From Conchocele bisecta (lineage: Eukaryota > Mollusca > Bivalvia > Lucinida > Thyasiridae): a stretch of 64,000 nt of DNA. The translations under genes were made by a program, and so were the position numbers. Under the pieces are notes generated by a model. The model did not search any database. It was not told where the DNA came from and was given only the letters and a program-made list of their open reading frames with translations. Of the stretch, positions 1 through 12,800 are shown in pieces. The stretch spans positions 108,579,370 through 108,643,369 of the forward strand of contig CM055266.1 of assembly GCA_029237695.1 (NCBI GenBank). Direction: 5' to 3'. Each line of letters begins with the position of its first letter. Position 1 is the first letter of the stretch.

Positions 1-870
1 GGTAGAGGACCATTAGAGCAACGCATATATGAAATATGAAGTTGATCCGTGAATGGAAAGAAAAATTATAAGATATTTACCTGAGCATTAAAGTTTTTGA
101 AGCACCAAGTATGTGACCTTGACCCTGGGATTGGCGGGGGCAGGACGAACGTGGATTTGGCACAGGGCGGTAGAGGACCATTAGAGCAATGCGTATATGA
201 AATATGAAGATGATCCATGAAAGAAAACAGAAATTATAAGATATTTACCCGAGCGTTAAAGTTTTTTGAAGCACTAAGTATGTGACCTTGACCTGGTTTG
301 GCGGGGGCAGGACGAACGTGGATTTGGCACAGGGCGGTAGACGACCATTAGAGCAACGCGTATATGAAATATGAAGTTGATCCGTGAATGGAAATAAAAA
401 TTATAAGATATTTACCTGAGCGTTAAAGTTTTTGAAGCACTAAGTATGTGACCTTGACCCTGGGCTTGGCGGGGGCGGGGAGGACGAACGTGGATTTGGC
501 ACAGGGCGGTAGACGACCATTACAGCAACGCGTATATGAAATATGAAGTTGATCCTGAATGGAAATAAAAATTATAAGATATTTACCTGAGCGTTAAAGT
601 TTTTGAAGCACCAAGTATGTGACCTTGACCTGGGATTGGTGGGGCAGGACGAACGTGGATTTGGCACAGGGCGGTAGAGGACCATTAGAGCAATGCGTAT
701 ATGAAATATGAAGATGATCCATGATCCATGAAAGAGAAAGTATAAGATATTTACCAAGCGTTAATGTTTTTGAAGCACTAAGTATGTGACCTTGACCCTG
801 GGCTTGACGGGGGCAGAACGAACGTGGATTTGGCACAGGGCGGTAGAGGACCATTAGAGAGCAATGCGTA
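1..870 (-). repeat. ~165 bp satellite array (family A), minus orientation
   Basis: Five to six units of ~165-170 bases marked by the recurring GGACCATTAGAGCAA and ATTATAAGATATTTACC. Read on the minus strand it is the same family as the arrays at 43.2-43.7 kb and 56.4-57.0 kb in IFT122 introns (TTGCTCTAATGGTCC, AGGGTCAAGGTCACATACTT). Non-coding. Confidence 0.85.
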
Positions 871-1480
871 TATGCGTGTTCGAGTTATGCTCTGGATACA
901 AAATCAGAGCACGAAACAACAAAGGGAGATAAGTAAACAAGAATTCCGCAGAATCAGATGCCTCGCCTTGCCCCGCCTTGACCTCGAGCCTGGGCCCGAA
1001 AGCAATTTTCACTGGCCCGAACATATTATACAACTAGAAATGGACGCTTGTCGACAAGCGCATGTGTATCCCCCTCCCCAGATACACAAGTAGTTTGAAA
1101 AAAGGGTGTTCGAGTTATGCTCCGGAGACAAAATCAGTGACGGAAAAACAAAGGGAGATAACTAAAGAATTAGTGATGCAAGAGTTGTCATTCTTGCGGG
1201 ACACACCTTTAGGGTCGTGGTCTATGCATGTGTGAAGTTTCATGAAAATATTCCAAAGGGTGTTCGAGTTATGCTCCAGACACGAAATCAGTGCACGAAA
1301 CAACAAAGGGAGATAACTAAGAAATTAACGACGCAAGAGTTGTCATTCTTACGTGCGACACACCTTTGGGTCGTCTTCTATGCATGTGTGAGTTTAATAA
1401 ACTAGAAAATGTGTTCATAGAACACGGATGTCCCACATATCGCTTTGATAATAAATGAGGCCAAATTGCAAGTCAAAATT
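871..1480. repeat. Junction segment and family B satellite units
   Basis: Bases 871-1036 recur at 2445-2612. A palindrome GCTTGTCGACAAGC (1047-1060) and GTGTATCCCCC follow, then two units of the ~170 base family B repeat (AAGAGTTGTCATTCTTG, TATGCATGTGTGAAG). The GTATCCCCC motif is the inverse of the GGGGGATAC that ends family B at 4265 and 5960. Confidence 0.7.
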
Positions 1481-2612
1481 TTCTTTTACCTGAGCGTTAA
1501 AGTTTTTGAAGCACCAAGTATGTGACCTTCACCCTGGGCTTGGCGTGGGCAGGACAAACGTGGATTTGGCACAGGGCGGTAGAGGACCATTAGAGCAATG
1601 CATATATGAAATATGAAGCTGATCCGTGAAAGAAAACAGAAATTATAAGATATTTACCTGAGCATTAAAGTTTTTGAAGCACAAAGTATATGATGTTACC
1701 CCTGGGCTTGGCGGGGGCGGGACGAACGTGGATTTGGCACAGGGCGGTAGAGGACCATTAGAGCAACGCATATATGAAATATGAAGTTGATCCGTGAATG
1801 GAAAGAAAAATTATAAGATATTTACCTGAGCATTAAAGTTTTTGAAGCACCAAGTATGTGACCTTGACCCTGGGATTGGCGGGGGCAGGACGAACGTGGA
1901 TTTGGCACAGGGCGGTAGAGGACCATTAGAGCAATGGTATATGAAATATGAAGATGATCCATGAAAGAAAACAGAAATTATAAGATATTTACCCGAGCGT
2001 TAAAGTTTTTGAAGCACTAAGTATGTGACCTTGACCCTGGGCTTGGCGGGGGGCAGGACGAACGTGGATTTGGCACAGGGCGGTAGACGACCATTAGAGC
2101 AACGCGTATATGAAATATGAAGTTGATCCGTGAATGGAAATAAAAATTATAAGATATTTACCTGAGCGTTAAAGTTTTTGAAGCACAAGTATGTGACCTT
2201 GACCTGGGATTGGTGGGGCAGGACGAACGTGGATTTGGCACAGGGCGGTAGAGGACCATTAGAGCAATGCGTATATGAAATATGAAGATGATCCATGATC
2301 CATGAAAGAAAACAGAAAGTATAAGATATTTACCCAAGCGTTAATGTTTTTGAAGCACTAAGTATGTGACCTTGACCCTGGGCTTGACGGGGCAGAACGA
2401 ACGTGGATTTGGCACAGGGCGGTAGAGGACCATTAGAGCAATGCGTATATGCGTGTTCGAGTTATGCTTTGGATACAAAATCAGAGCACGAAACAACAAA
2501 GAGAGATAAGTAAACAAGAATTCCGCGGAATCAGATGCCTCGCCTTGTCCCGCCTTGACCTCGAGCCTGGGCCCGAAAGCAATTTTCACTGGCCCGAACA
2601 TATTATACAATT
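1481..2612 (-). repeat. Second family A array, partial segmental duplication of 1-1036
   Basis: Another five to six ~165 base units. From ~1742 the order of unit variants and the final junction segment follow that of 1-1036 with one unit fewer, which indicates a ~0.9 kb duplication rather than independent arrays. Confidence 0.75.
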
Positions 2613-4270
2613 ATTGACTAGTGAACCATAGAATATCAGATTTTATTCTATGGCTCACTAGTCAATAATTGTTTTATTATATGATAATAGTCTGTATATA
2701 GCACTTACGACCTTATGCTACTAGACAAAAATTGAAAAAGAATTTGAAAAAAAAAAATGAAAAAAAAAATGGAAAAAAGTTTAAAAATTAAAAATAATAA
2801 TGCTTGCTACTGGAGCCCAGAATTTTTTTTAATAGTCCTATATTTATCTACATATATCTGCACAGGTCCACATAATGCCACAATATTTTCAACACAGTTT
2901 ACGGAAATGTAATATAATCATTTACCTGTATAAATTACCTGTAAGTGGTCAGTGGTCAGTTGCACATGCTAGCACATGTACAGGTGAATAGTCTGTATAT
3001 AGCACTTACGACCTTCTGCTACTGGACAAAAATTGAAAAATAATTTGAAAAAAAAAATGAAAAAAAAAAATGAAAAAAAAAAAAATGGAAAAAAAAAGTT
3101 TAAAAATAACAATGCTTGCTACTGGAGCCCAGATTTTTTTTCCAGTCAAATTGAAAAATAATTTGAAAAAAATAATGAAAAAAAATAATGAAAAAAAAAA
3201 AAAAAAAATTACAAAAAAAAGTTTAAAAATAATAATGCTTGCTATTGGAGACCAGATTTTTTTTAATAGTCCTATATTTATCTACATATATCTGCAGAGC
3301 AATAATGCCACAATATTTTCAACACAGTACCCAATGTAGTGATTTACTGTATACTTACTGGTCAGCAGTGGTCAAGCAGTGGTCAAGCAGTGGTCAAGCA
3401 GTGGACATCTGCACATGCTAGCCCATGCTTAGCACATGGTTCTCCCAGTTTCTATTGTTCTCTTACAGGTAAGGTGTACAGAGCACACGAGGAAAAGGTA
3501 TAGAGCAGACGAGAAAACAGGTCTTCATGCATTATTGTCCAGTTTGTAGAGTGCGCAAAACAAAAAAGGGAGATAACTGAAAAATTAGCTACGCAAGAGT
3601 TGTCATTATTGTGCGCGACACACCTCCGGGTCGTGGTCTATGCATGTGTGAAGTTTCATGAAAATATTCCAAAGGGTGGTCGAGTTATGCTCGGACAGGA
3701 AATCAGTGAGCGAAAACAAAAAAGGGAGATAACTCAAAAATTAGCTATGCAAGAGTTGTCATTCTTGTGCACGACACACCTTCGGTTCGTGGTCTAATTG
3801 AATGTGTTAAGTTTCATAAAAATATTCCAAAGGGTGGTCGAGTTATGGTCAATCAGTGCGCGAAAACAAAAAAAGGGAGATAACTCAAAAATTAGCTATG
3901 CAAGAGTTGTCATTCTTGTGCGCGACACACCTTCGGGTCGTGGTCTATGCATGTGTGAAGTTTCATGAAAATATTCGAAAGGGTGGTGGAGTTATGCTCC
4001 GGACACGAAATCAGTGCGAGAAACAAAAAAGGGAGATAACTAAAAAATTAGCTATGCAAGAGTTGTCATTCTTGTGCGTGACACACGGGTCGTCGGTCTA
4101 TGCATGTGTGAAGTTTTCATGAAAATATTCCAAAGGGTGTTCGAGTTATGCTCCGGACAAGAAGTGTCTACGGCGGACGCGGACCGCGGACGCGGACCTC
4201 GGACGCGGACGCGGACGCGGCGCGCTGTCAAATCCATAGTATCCCCCGACGGTAGTCTGGGGGATACAAT
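2612..4270. repeat. First copy of a ~1.6 kb tandem duplication
   Basis: Starts with a hairpin made from TTGACTAGTGAACCATAGAA (2614-2668), passes through A-rich runs with repeated GCTTGCTACTGGAGCCCAG, then four family B satellite units (3540-4160), a GCGGAC hexamer run and the stem-loop GTATCCCCCGAC/GGGGGATAC (4241-4266). Confidence 0.85.
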
Positions 4271-4369
4271 TATTGACTAGTGAACCATAGTGAGTGAGTG
4301 AATAGGGTTTAACGTCCGCTTTTCTGACATAGAGGTACAAGCCTCAGGGAGTCTACACGCAGACGGTAG

Positions 4370-5965
4370 TGAACCATAGAATATCAGATTATATTCTATG
4401 GCTCACTAGTCAATAATTGTTTTATTATATGATAATAGTCTGTATATAGCACTTACGACCTTATGCTACTAGACCAAAATTGAAAAAGAATTTGAAAAAA
4501 AAAATGAAAAAAAAAATGGAAAAAAAGTTTAAAAATTAAAAATAATAATGCTTGCTACTGGAGCCCAGAATTTTTTTGAATAGTCCTATATTTATCTACA
4601 TATATCTGCACAGGTCCACATAATGCCACAATATTTTCAACAGTTTACGGAAATGTAATATAATCATTTACCTGTATAAATTACCTGTAAGTGGTCAGTG
4701 GTCAGTTGCACATGCTAGCACATGCACAGGTGAATAGTCTATATAGCACTTACGACCTTATGCTACTGGACAAAAATTGTTAAAAATAATTTGAAAAAAA
4801 AAATGAAAAAAAAAATGAAAAAAAAAAAGTTTAATAACAATGCTTGCTACTGGAGCCCAGATTTTTTTTCCAGTCAAATTGAAAATAATTTGAAAAAAAA
4901 AAATGAAAAAAATAATGAAAAAAAAAAAAAAAAAAATTACAAAAAAAAAAAAAAAAAAGTTTTAAAAATAATAATGCTTGCTATTGGAGACCAGATTTTT
5001 TTTAATAGTCCTATATTTATCTACATATATCTGCAGAGGTCCACATAATGCCACAATATTTTCAACACAGTACCCAATGTAGTGATTTACCTGTATAAAT
5101 TACCTGGTCAGCAGTGGTCAAGCACTGGACATCTGCACATGCTAGCCCATGCTTAGCACATGGTTCTCCCAGTTTCTATTGTTCTCTCTACAGGTAAGGT
5201 GTACAGAGCACACGAGAAAATGGTATACAGAGCAGACGAGAAAACAGGTCTTCATGCATTATTATTGTCCAGTTTGTAGAGTGCGCAAAACAAAAAAAGG
5301 GAGATAACTGAAAAATAGCTACGCAAGAGTTGTCATTCTTGTGCGCGGACACACCTCGGGTCGTGGTCTATGCATGTGTGAAGTTTCATGAAAATATTCC
5401 AAAGGGTGGTCGAGTTATGCTCCGGACAGGAAATCAGTGAGCGAAAACAAAAAGGGAGATAACTCAAAATTAGCTATGCAAGAGTTGTCATTCTTGTGCA
5501 CGACACACCTTCGGTTCGTGGTCTAATTGAATGTGTTAAGTTTCATAAAAATATTCCAAAGGGTGGTCGATGTTATGGTCAATCATGTGCGCGAAACAAA
5601 AAATGGGAGATAACTAAAAAATTAGCGATGCAAGAGTTGTCATTCTTGTGCGCGACACACCTTCGGGTCGTGGTCTATGCATGTGTGAAGTTTCATGAAA
5701 ATATTCGAAAAGGGTGGTGGAGTTATGCTCCGGACACGAAATCAGTACGAGAAACAAAAAAGGGAGATAACTAAAAAATTAGCTATGCAAGAGTTGTCAT
5801 TCTTGTGTGTGACACACCTTTGGGTCGTGGTCTATGCATGTGTGAAGTTTCATGAAAATATTCCAAAGGGTGTTCGAGTTATGCTCCGGACAAGAAGTGT
5901 CTGCGGCGGACGCGGCGCGCTGTCAAATCCATAGTATCCCCCGACGGAGTCCGGGGGATACAATT
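4370..5965. repeat. Second copy of the ~1.6 kb tandem duplication
   Basis: Same order as 2612-4270: hairpin, poly-A-rich block, family B units (5280-5910), shorter GCGGAC run and the GTATCCCCC stem-loop (5934-5960). The GCGGAC run is shorter than in the first copy. Confidence 0.85.
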
Positions 5966-6180
5966 AATACATATGGGTGGTGTGGCAAGGGAAAATTAAT
6001 AATTATGGGGGTTGTGGCAAACGGAAATAATTAAATTGTGTGGGCGGTGGGTTGAAGCGATAATTCAAAAGCATGGGTGGTGGGGTGAAGCAATAATTCA
6101 AAAGCATGGGTGGTGGGGTATGAAAATAATTTGTTTGTATGGGTGGTGGGTAAAAAAAACAACTGCCTTCCAACACCCCC
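5966..6180 (+). repeat. G-rich minisatellite
   Basis: About six degenerate units around GCATGGGTGGTGGGG separated by AATAATTCAAAA-type spacers, period ~37 bases. The guanine runs could form G-quadruplexes. Confidence 0.7.
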
Positions 6181-6199
6181 ATACCATTAATTCTGGAAA

Positions 6200-6552
6200 A
6201 GCCCTAAGTTAAAAAGGTGATATTTTTGTTGAAAATATTCTTTCGGCATAAAAACACTAAGGTGCACATCTTCAATATGTGTAGAAGACGTGTATATAGT
6301 TTCAGATCAAATGGCGGAACGGTTTCAGAGGAGTTGTTTACACAAACTCTGTACCTTATACAGAATTGTATACAAACACGTAGAAAAAATGGCTAAGTTA
6401 AAAAGGTAACAAATTTTTTTCTGAAAAATATTCTTTCGGCATAAAAACACCAAGGTGCACATCTTCAATATGTGTAGAAGACGTGTATATAGTTTCAGAT
6501 CGATTGACAGAACGGTTTCAGAGGAGTTGTGTACACAAACTCTGTACCCTAC
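6200..6552 (+). repeat. Family C tandem repeat (two units)
   Basis: Two ~165 base units containing GTGCACATCTTCAATATGTG and GAGGAGTTGTGTACACAAAC. The same family recurs at 8280-8480 and, in about five units, at 30090-30955. Confidence 0.8.
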
Positions 6553-8290
6553 ATAGAATTAAGTTAACAACAGCTGTAGGAGAACAGCATAGCTCAACTA
6601 CGAGGGTTGTCGATGTACACATAGCTTGAAAAACAAGGTGGCCGCGGCCTGCATAAAAACCTTAACCAAGGTTGACTAAAAACGTTAACCAAGGGAAATT
6701 AAGTAAGTAATTCAAGGTTAAATATAGGTCAATGTGGCCGCGGCCTGCATAAAAACCTTAACCAAGGTTGACTAAAAACGTTAACGAAGGGAAATTAAGT
6801 AAGTAATTCAAGGTTAAATGTAGGTCAATGTCAGATATAGGTCAGGGGTTATTGATGTACATCACTAGGAGATGAAGTTTTCCAAGTATGGTTGCTGTAG
6901 GCCCAGGAATATTCCATATACAAGCTTGAATAAAAACTTTAACAAGGGGAAATAAGAAAGTAATCCAAGGATAAAAGTAGGTCAAGGTGAAATATAGGTC
7001 AGGGATTATTGATGTACATCACTAGGAGATGAAGTTGTCCAAGTATGGTTGGTGTAGGGCCAGGAGTATTGCATCTACAAGCTTGACTAAAAACCTTAAC
7101 CAAGGAGAATTAAGTAAGTAATTCAAGGTTAAATGTAGGTCAATGTGGCCGCGGCCTGCATAAAAACCTTAACCAAGGTTGAGTAAAAACCTTAACCAAG
7201 GGGAATTAACTAAGTAATTCAAGGTTAAATGTAGGTGAAGGTCAAATATAGGTCAGTGGTTGTTGATGTACATCACTAGGAGATGACGTTGTCCAAGTAT
7301 GGTTGGTGTAGGGCCAGGAATATTCCATATACAAGTTTGAGTAAAAACCTTAACCAAGGGGAATTAAGTAAGTAATTCAAGAGGAAATGCAGGTGAAGGT
7401 CAAATATAGATCAGGGGTTATTGATGTACATCCCTATGAGAAAAGGTTGTCCAAGTATGGTGTCTCTATGCACACTAGTATTCCATGTACAAGCTTGACT
7501 AAAAACCGTAACCAAGGTTGACTAAAAACCTTAACCAAGGGGAATTAACTATGTAATTCAAGGTTAAATGTAGGTCAAGGTCAAATATAGGTCAGGGGTT
7601 GTTGATGTATATCACTAGGAGATGAAGTTGTTCAAGTATGGTGGGTGTAGGGCCAGGAGTATTCCATATACAAGCTTGACTAAAAACCTTAACCAAGGGG
7701 AATTAACTAAGTAATTCAAGAGAAAATGTAGGTGAAGGTCAAATATAGATCAGGGGTTATTGATGTACATCCCTATGAGAAAAGGTTGTCCAAGTATGGT
7801 GTCTGTATGCACAATAGTATTCCATGTACAAGCTTGACTAAAAACCTTAACCAAGGTTGACTAAAAACCTTAACCAAGGGGAATTAAGTAAGTAATTCAA
7901 GAGGAAATGTAGGTCAAGGTCAAATATAGATCAGGGGTTATTGATGTACATCCCGATGAGAAAAGGTTGTCCAAGTATGGGTGTCTGTATGCACAATAGT
8001 ATTCCATGTACAAGCTTGACTAAAAAACCTTAACCAAGGTTGACTAAAAACCTTAACCAAGGGGAATTAACTAAGTAATTCAAGAGGAAATGTAGGTCAA
8101 GGTCAAATATAGATCAGGGGTTATTGATGTACATCACTAGGAGATGAAGTTGTGCAAGTATGGTGGGTGTAGGGCCAGTAGTATTCCATATACAAGGTTG
8201 ACTAAAAATCTTAACCAAGGCGTGACGGTGACGCCGACGCCGGGGTGACAACATAAGCTCTACTTATTCTTCGAATAGTCAAGCTAAAAA
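6552..8290 (+). mobile_element. Helitron-like (HINE/pearl-type) element with ~200 bp core array
   Basis: Begins with the stem-loop GCTGTAGGAGAACAGC and TAGCTCAACTACGAGG; carries about nine degenerate units marked by GTTATTGATGTACATC and CTTAACCAAGGGGAATTAA; ends with the hairpin-forming AAGCTCTACTTATTCTTCGA followed by AGTCAAGCTAAAAA. The second copy (26416-29117) has the same ends. Subterminal inverted repeats around a tandem core fit the Helentron-associated 'pearl' elements known from bivalves; classification is inference. Confidence 0.6.
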
Positions 8291-9480
8291 GGTGATATTT
8301 TTGTTAACAAATATTTTTTCAGCATAAAAACACCAAGGTGCACATCTTCAATATGTGTAGAAGACGTGTGTATAGTTCAAATTAATGGTTTCAGAGGAGT
8401 TGTGTACACAAATATTGCAGTTTTTCTGTTCGTCGCCCGCCCGCTCCATGGTAAAACAAGATATGTACCGTTTTTTTAAAACGGTTGTATAAAAAAACGT
8501 TACGTAAGCTTTAACAAAGTTTAAAGTCATTTGACCTTGGGCTCCTGGGCAGCATAGATAGTGTATACAATGAAAATATGGATGGTGATCAATGTGTAAA
8601 TGAAGTTTCAAGTTGATATCACAAGCAATCACAGAGATATAGCAATTTGAAAAACCTAAACGTAAAATTCGGACGCCGGACAAAGTGGTAACTATAGGCT
8701 CCCCCACATTTCGGTGAGCATAAAATGTTTAAGCCAATCGCTCATACAGTAAAGAAATTATAGGAGAATGGAGAAATGTGCACACATCTACTGAATGTGA
8801 AATTTCAATGTTACTTCACCTTGACCTTCGGCACGGGGGAGCATGGGTGGGACGGGGAATGAAAATATGAATGATGAGAAACATACAAATAAAGTTTCAA
8901 GCCAGTTTGTCATACGGTAAAGAAGTTATAGCAGAATGGAAAATGTAATGGACAGATGGACGGACGGACAATTTTTGCATCCCTATATCCCACTTTTGCT
9001 ATGTGATAATAAACAAGAGTGCCGAAGGTCACAATATATGCCTGTCGAGGCAAGGCCAGTCAACAAGGGGAGATGAGTCACTGAAAACCAATAGGGTTCT
9101 TCATCTTGCCTTGATGAACATGTATACTGAATTTGGTTACGATTCGTCAAGTAGAACATGAATGATTGCGTGGACAATAATAGTCGGAAAATTAAAAATG
9201 GCCGCCAAGGGGAGATAAGTAATCGGAAATTTTTCAAAATCAATAGGATTCTTCGTCTTGCCGCATTAAAGATTTATACCGAATCTGGTTACGAGTAGAA
9301 CTTGAGTTATTGCGTGGACAAATATACAGAGTGCGAAAAATAAAAATGGCCGCCAAGGGGAGATAAGTCAAATTTGGTTACAATCCGTCAAGTAGAACTC
9401 TAGTTATTGCGTGGACAAGCTGTGCCAGCCTGCCGCCCGCCCGCCCGTACAAGGTACGTTTTTTCAAACGACCGGATAAA
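8280..9480. repeat. Mixed tandem repeats with conserved tails
   Basis: 8280-8480 is a family C unit ending CCGTTTTTTTAAAACGG. 8490-8960 holds two units related to the 44.8-45.9 kb repeat. 9010-9480 holds three ~150 base units with ATGGCCGCCAAGGGGAGATA and ends in GCCCGCCCGCCC and a GTACAAGGTAC palindrome. No coding signal. Confidence 0.6.
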
Positions 9481-9490
9481 AAGTTATAGT

Positions 9491-9680
9491 GAATGGGTTT
9501 AACATCCCAGCAACAGCAAAGATAATATAAGAGATGGGACCGCAGTTTAAAGTCTCATCTGACAGACCAGTGGGATGGAAGTACTATGAAAGTATTTTTT
9601 GATGCCCTAGGCGAGGTTTGAACACACAACCTCCGGATTAGAAGTCAGATGCTCTAAACCCTAGGCCACAACCCATCCCT
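9491..9680 (-). mobile_element. tRNA-derived SINE, minus orientation
   Basis: On the minus strand the tRNA-like head has an A box near TGGCCTAGGGTTTAGAGCA and a B box in GTTGTGTGTTCAAACCTC, followed by a conserved body and the tail GCTGTTGCTGGGATGTTAAA. Seven other copies of this family or its fragments are listed. Confidence 0.75.
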
Positions 9681-9727
9681 GCTACGTGATAATAAAGGGG
9701 TAGACTACAATCACTACAACAACATAC

Positions 9728-9892
9728 CAATGAGGAGCGTCTTGTTTTTATCCTCCTCCTCGACGTCAATAACCATGGAGTCCGGGCCGCGCTTCTTCGC
9801 CTTGGGCTTCGGGATGTGGCCCTTCTTGCTGGACAGCAGACGGTACATCTCGTAGCCCATCAAGAGCACTCCGCCCGTGCTGTACCACGCCG
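9728..9892 (-). CDS. RAD54L2: RAD54L2 coding exon 8: GGVLLMGYEMYRLL segment
   Basis: Acceptor CATGTGTTACAG-type (plus-strand CTGTAACA at 9893-9900), donor GTATGT. Encodes WYSTGGVLLMGYEMYRLLSS, a basic stretch (KPKAKKRG) and MVIDVEEEDKNK. In ARIP4 this is followed by the DEGH motif II exon, which I cannot find at 1-9727. The exon lies 4.9 kb from the previous one and is the last visible coding sequence of the gene. Confidence 0.9.
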
Positions 9893-12800
9893 CTGTAACA
9901 CACGCATATGAGAAATATGTGCGGTGGTTGGGGTTATTGTTTTGCATTTTAAAGCCATTTGTAGATGTTGCCGGGATAAAAAGAATAGTAGGTTAGTGCC
10001 GTGAATGGGAAAAAATATCTGGCGCGGCACGGAAACGGGATGTGCTCGGCAGCCGAGCACATCCCGTTTCCTGAGCCTTGCCAGATATTTGTTCCCATTC
10101 ACGGCACTAACCTACTATTCTCTATACCACAGCCTTATATGAGACACGTCTCGTGATTTTGTACCTTCGGACATCTGCGTCATTTCATGAAATACGTTTA
10201 CAACATTTACAATATTTTCCGTAAATGGAGTCAAAAGTTGACAAAATTATATTCTGCGTGTACTGTGAACATTTTGTCAACTATTTATGAAAAATATTGT
10301 AAATTTTGTAAACGTATTTAATGAAATTACGCAGATGTCCGAAAGTACAAAATCATATGGCGGGTCTCATATACAAGGTGCATGATCACGTGGTTACCAC
10401 AACAACAACAATGTCTGAAAGTTTTCAATGCGCGCCTGCTCCAAAGTAAATATTATTGATATTTTCCTTAATATGCAACGGAAACATGAATGATGAAACA
10501 TGGAGCAGCAAACGCGTCTTCATGACCTGCATTTGGTGGTCTCGGAACTTCGGCACATACTTATGTCGTTTTTGCGAAGAATCGATTTCCGTGTCAGTAT
10601 TGACAGTAAACACGGAAATCGATTCTTCGCAAAAACAACAGATATTTGGGCCAAGGTACCGAGACCACCAAATGCAGCTTAACAAGATGCGTTTGATGCA
10701 CCATACATATTTCATTAAAATCCGTTACATAATGAGGACAATACAACAGAATTATTGTTGTTGTTGTTGTAACCACGTGATCATGCACCTTGATATAGGT
10801 AGATCGGGTCGTGCTGGGATATTACTGCAGCATTAATGTACCGTAATAACCATAAATATTCGAACACCATTTATTCAGGTAAACACTTATAAATTCATGG
10901 TTTTACATCACAAAGAGTGTCAAAATATTTAGGGATAGTATGGTTGTACTGGTTTATCACAATAACAATGTATTTGGATACAATTTGTTTTAGAAAACCC
11001 CTATTTACTATTTATAGGGCAGGGCTCCAGATAAGGAATTAGTAATTGAGTATTGTCACTCCATCATTTCTGAAGCAATTGGGCATTTCAAAATTTTAAT
11101 TGTGTAAAATAGAATCCCACAACTGTTTACACATCAGCAGACCGCTCTTGGAGACAATTCTAATGAAATACCAAGATGTGTTTTCATGGAAAAATAAGAA
11201 AATATGCTATATTTGTGGTCTGTTTATTGTTTTCTGTAGCATGATAAAGATACCACAAATTTTTTGATACTCACTACTTTCGATTTCAATTGGGTTGTTG
11301 GCAATTTTAATTGGGTATTTACGCAAATACGCACTTTATCTGGAGCTCTGATAGGGGTTTTCTAAAACAAATTGTGTCCAAATATTTTGGGGTCGTTACA
11401 GTATCTACAGATTTTACAAGCTGAATTAACAATCTAATTGAAATGTCCAATTTATTGCACAAATTGTATGTAAAATTGTACCAAATCCGAATTTATAATG
11501 TGGGTATTGGCACGTGGAGTTTGAAGAAGACCACAATATAATGTTTCTTGGGGACTATACACTGCTGGTTGTCGAGGACATCTAGTTCCACATTGCAACC
11601 ACATTGAAACTGTAACCACCACTGTAACCGTACCACAGTCATACAAGTGTTACTGTCTGTTTCACGAAATCTGAAAAGTTTACGACCATATAAACAATGC
11701 AAAAACAGTATTTTCTTTCGCTAATATTAAATTTTATCAAAATTTAAGAATGAGCCTTCTTTTTTTTTGTGAAATTTTGTCAAATATTGATTTTATTACG
11801 AAAAATGAGTTGTCTATGGGAATTTAACATGGGGAAAAAAGAGGTGGAGAACCTGGAGGAGGAGTCAAAAAACAAGAGGGCCATGATGGCCCTAATTCGC
11901 TCACCTGACTCCATGAACACCAGAGGAGAATGTGACATTGAGTTCATGTGTTTTAAAAAAATTGTGCTATTTTTAGATGGCGGTCATCTTGGATTAAGCG
12001 ATGACTCATTTTACAAAATCTGAAAATGCTTCACCCAGCATCGGCCATGTGGTTCCTGAGAAAAAGACGTTAAAAATCTTGAATAAATGGACCTTTTGGT
12101 GGCCATCATGGATGACATAATCATCCGATTCCGACAAATATTGCACCAGAGTGATCGCCTCATTGATACCTTCAATTTGATATATGAAATGACCATATTC
12201 AGTCAAAAATAAAATTTGACCCCAATTTGACCCCACGGGCCACGCCCATTTTTGACCCCGGGGTCACCATTTTAACAACTTTCAAAGAGCAATGTACATC
12301 GATCATTCCTACCAAGTTTCGTCGAAATCCGGCTAGCGGTTCATGAGAAGAAGATTTTTTTAAGAATTTATGCTATTTTTAGACGGCGGCCATATTGGAT
12401 TAGCGATGACCTCCATTTTAACAAATCTGAAAATGCTTCACCCATGGACCAAAACTTTTAAGTTTGGCTACCATGGGCCAAGCGGTTCATGTGAAGAAGA
12501 ATTTTGAAATCCCTAATAAAAGAACGACCTTTTGACATTTCGGCGGCCATCTTGGATGACATAACAATCCGATTTCGACAGAAAATGCACCAGAGTGATC
12601 GCCTCATTGATACCTTCGATTTGATATATAACATGACCATATTCGGTCAAAGATAAAATTTGACCCCACGGGCCACGCCCATTTTTGACCCCGGGGTCAC
12701 CATTTTAACAACTTTGAAAGAGCATTGTACATCAATCATTCCTACCAAGTTTCGCCGAAATCCGGCAAGCGGTTCATGAGAAGAAGATTTTTTAAGAATT

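Noticed and set aside
3600..4122. Repeated ORFs with QELSFLC-THLRVVVYACVKF as a protein family
   Set aside because: They are frames through the ~170 bp family B satellite; frames shift between units and no unit has start, stop or homology.
6552..8290. CRISPR-like array
   Set aside because: Units are ~200 bp with diverged, not constant, repeats and no distinct spacers; eukaryotic context.
8348..8707. 119-residue minus ORF
   Set aside because: Runs through family C and neighbouring repeats with low complexity and no homology.
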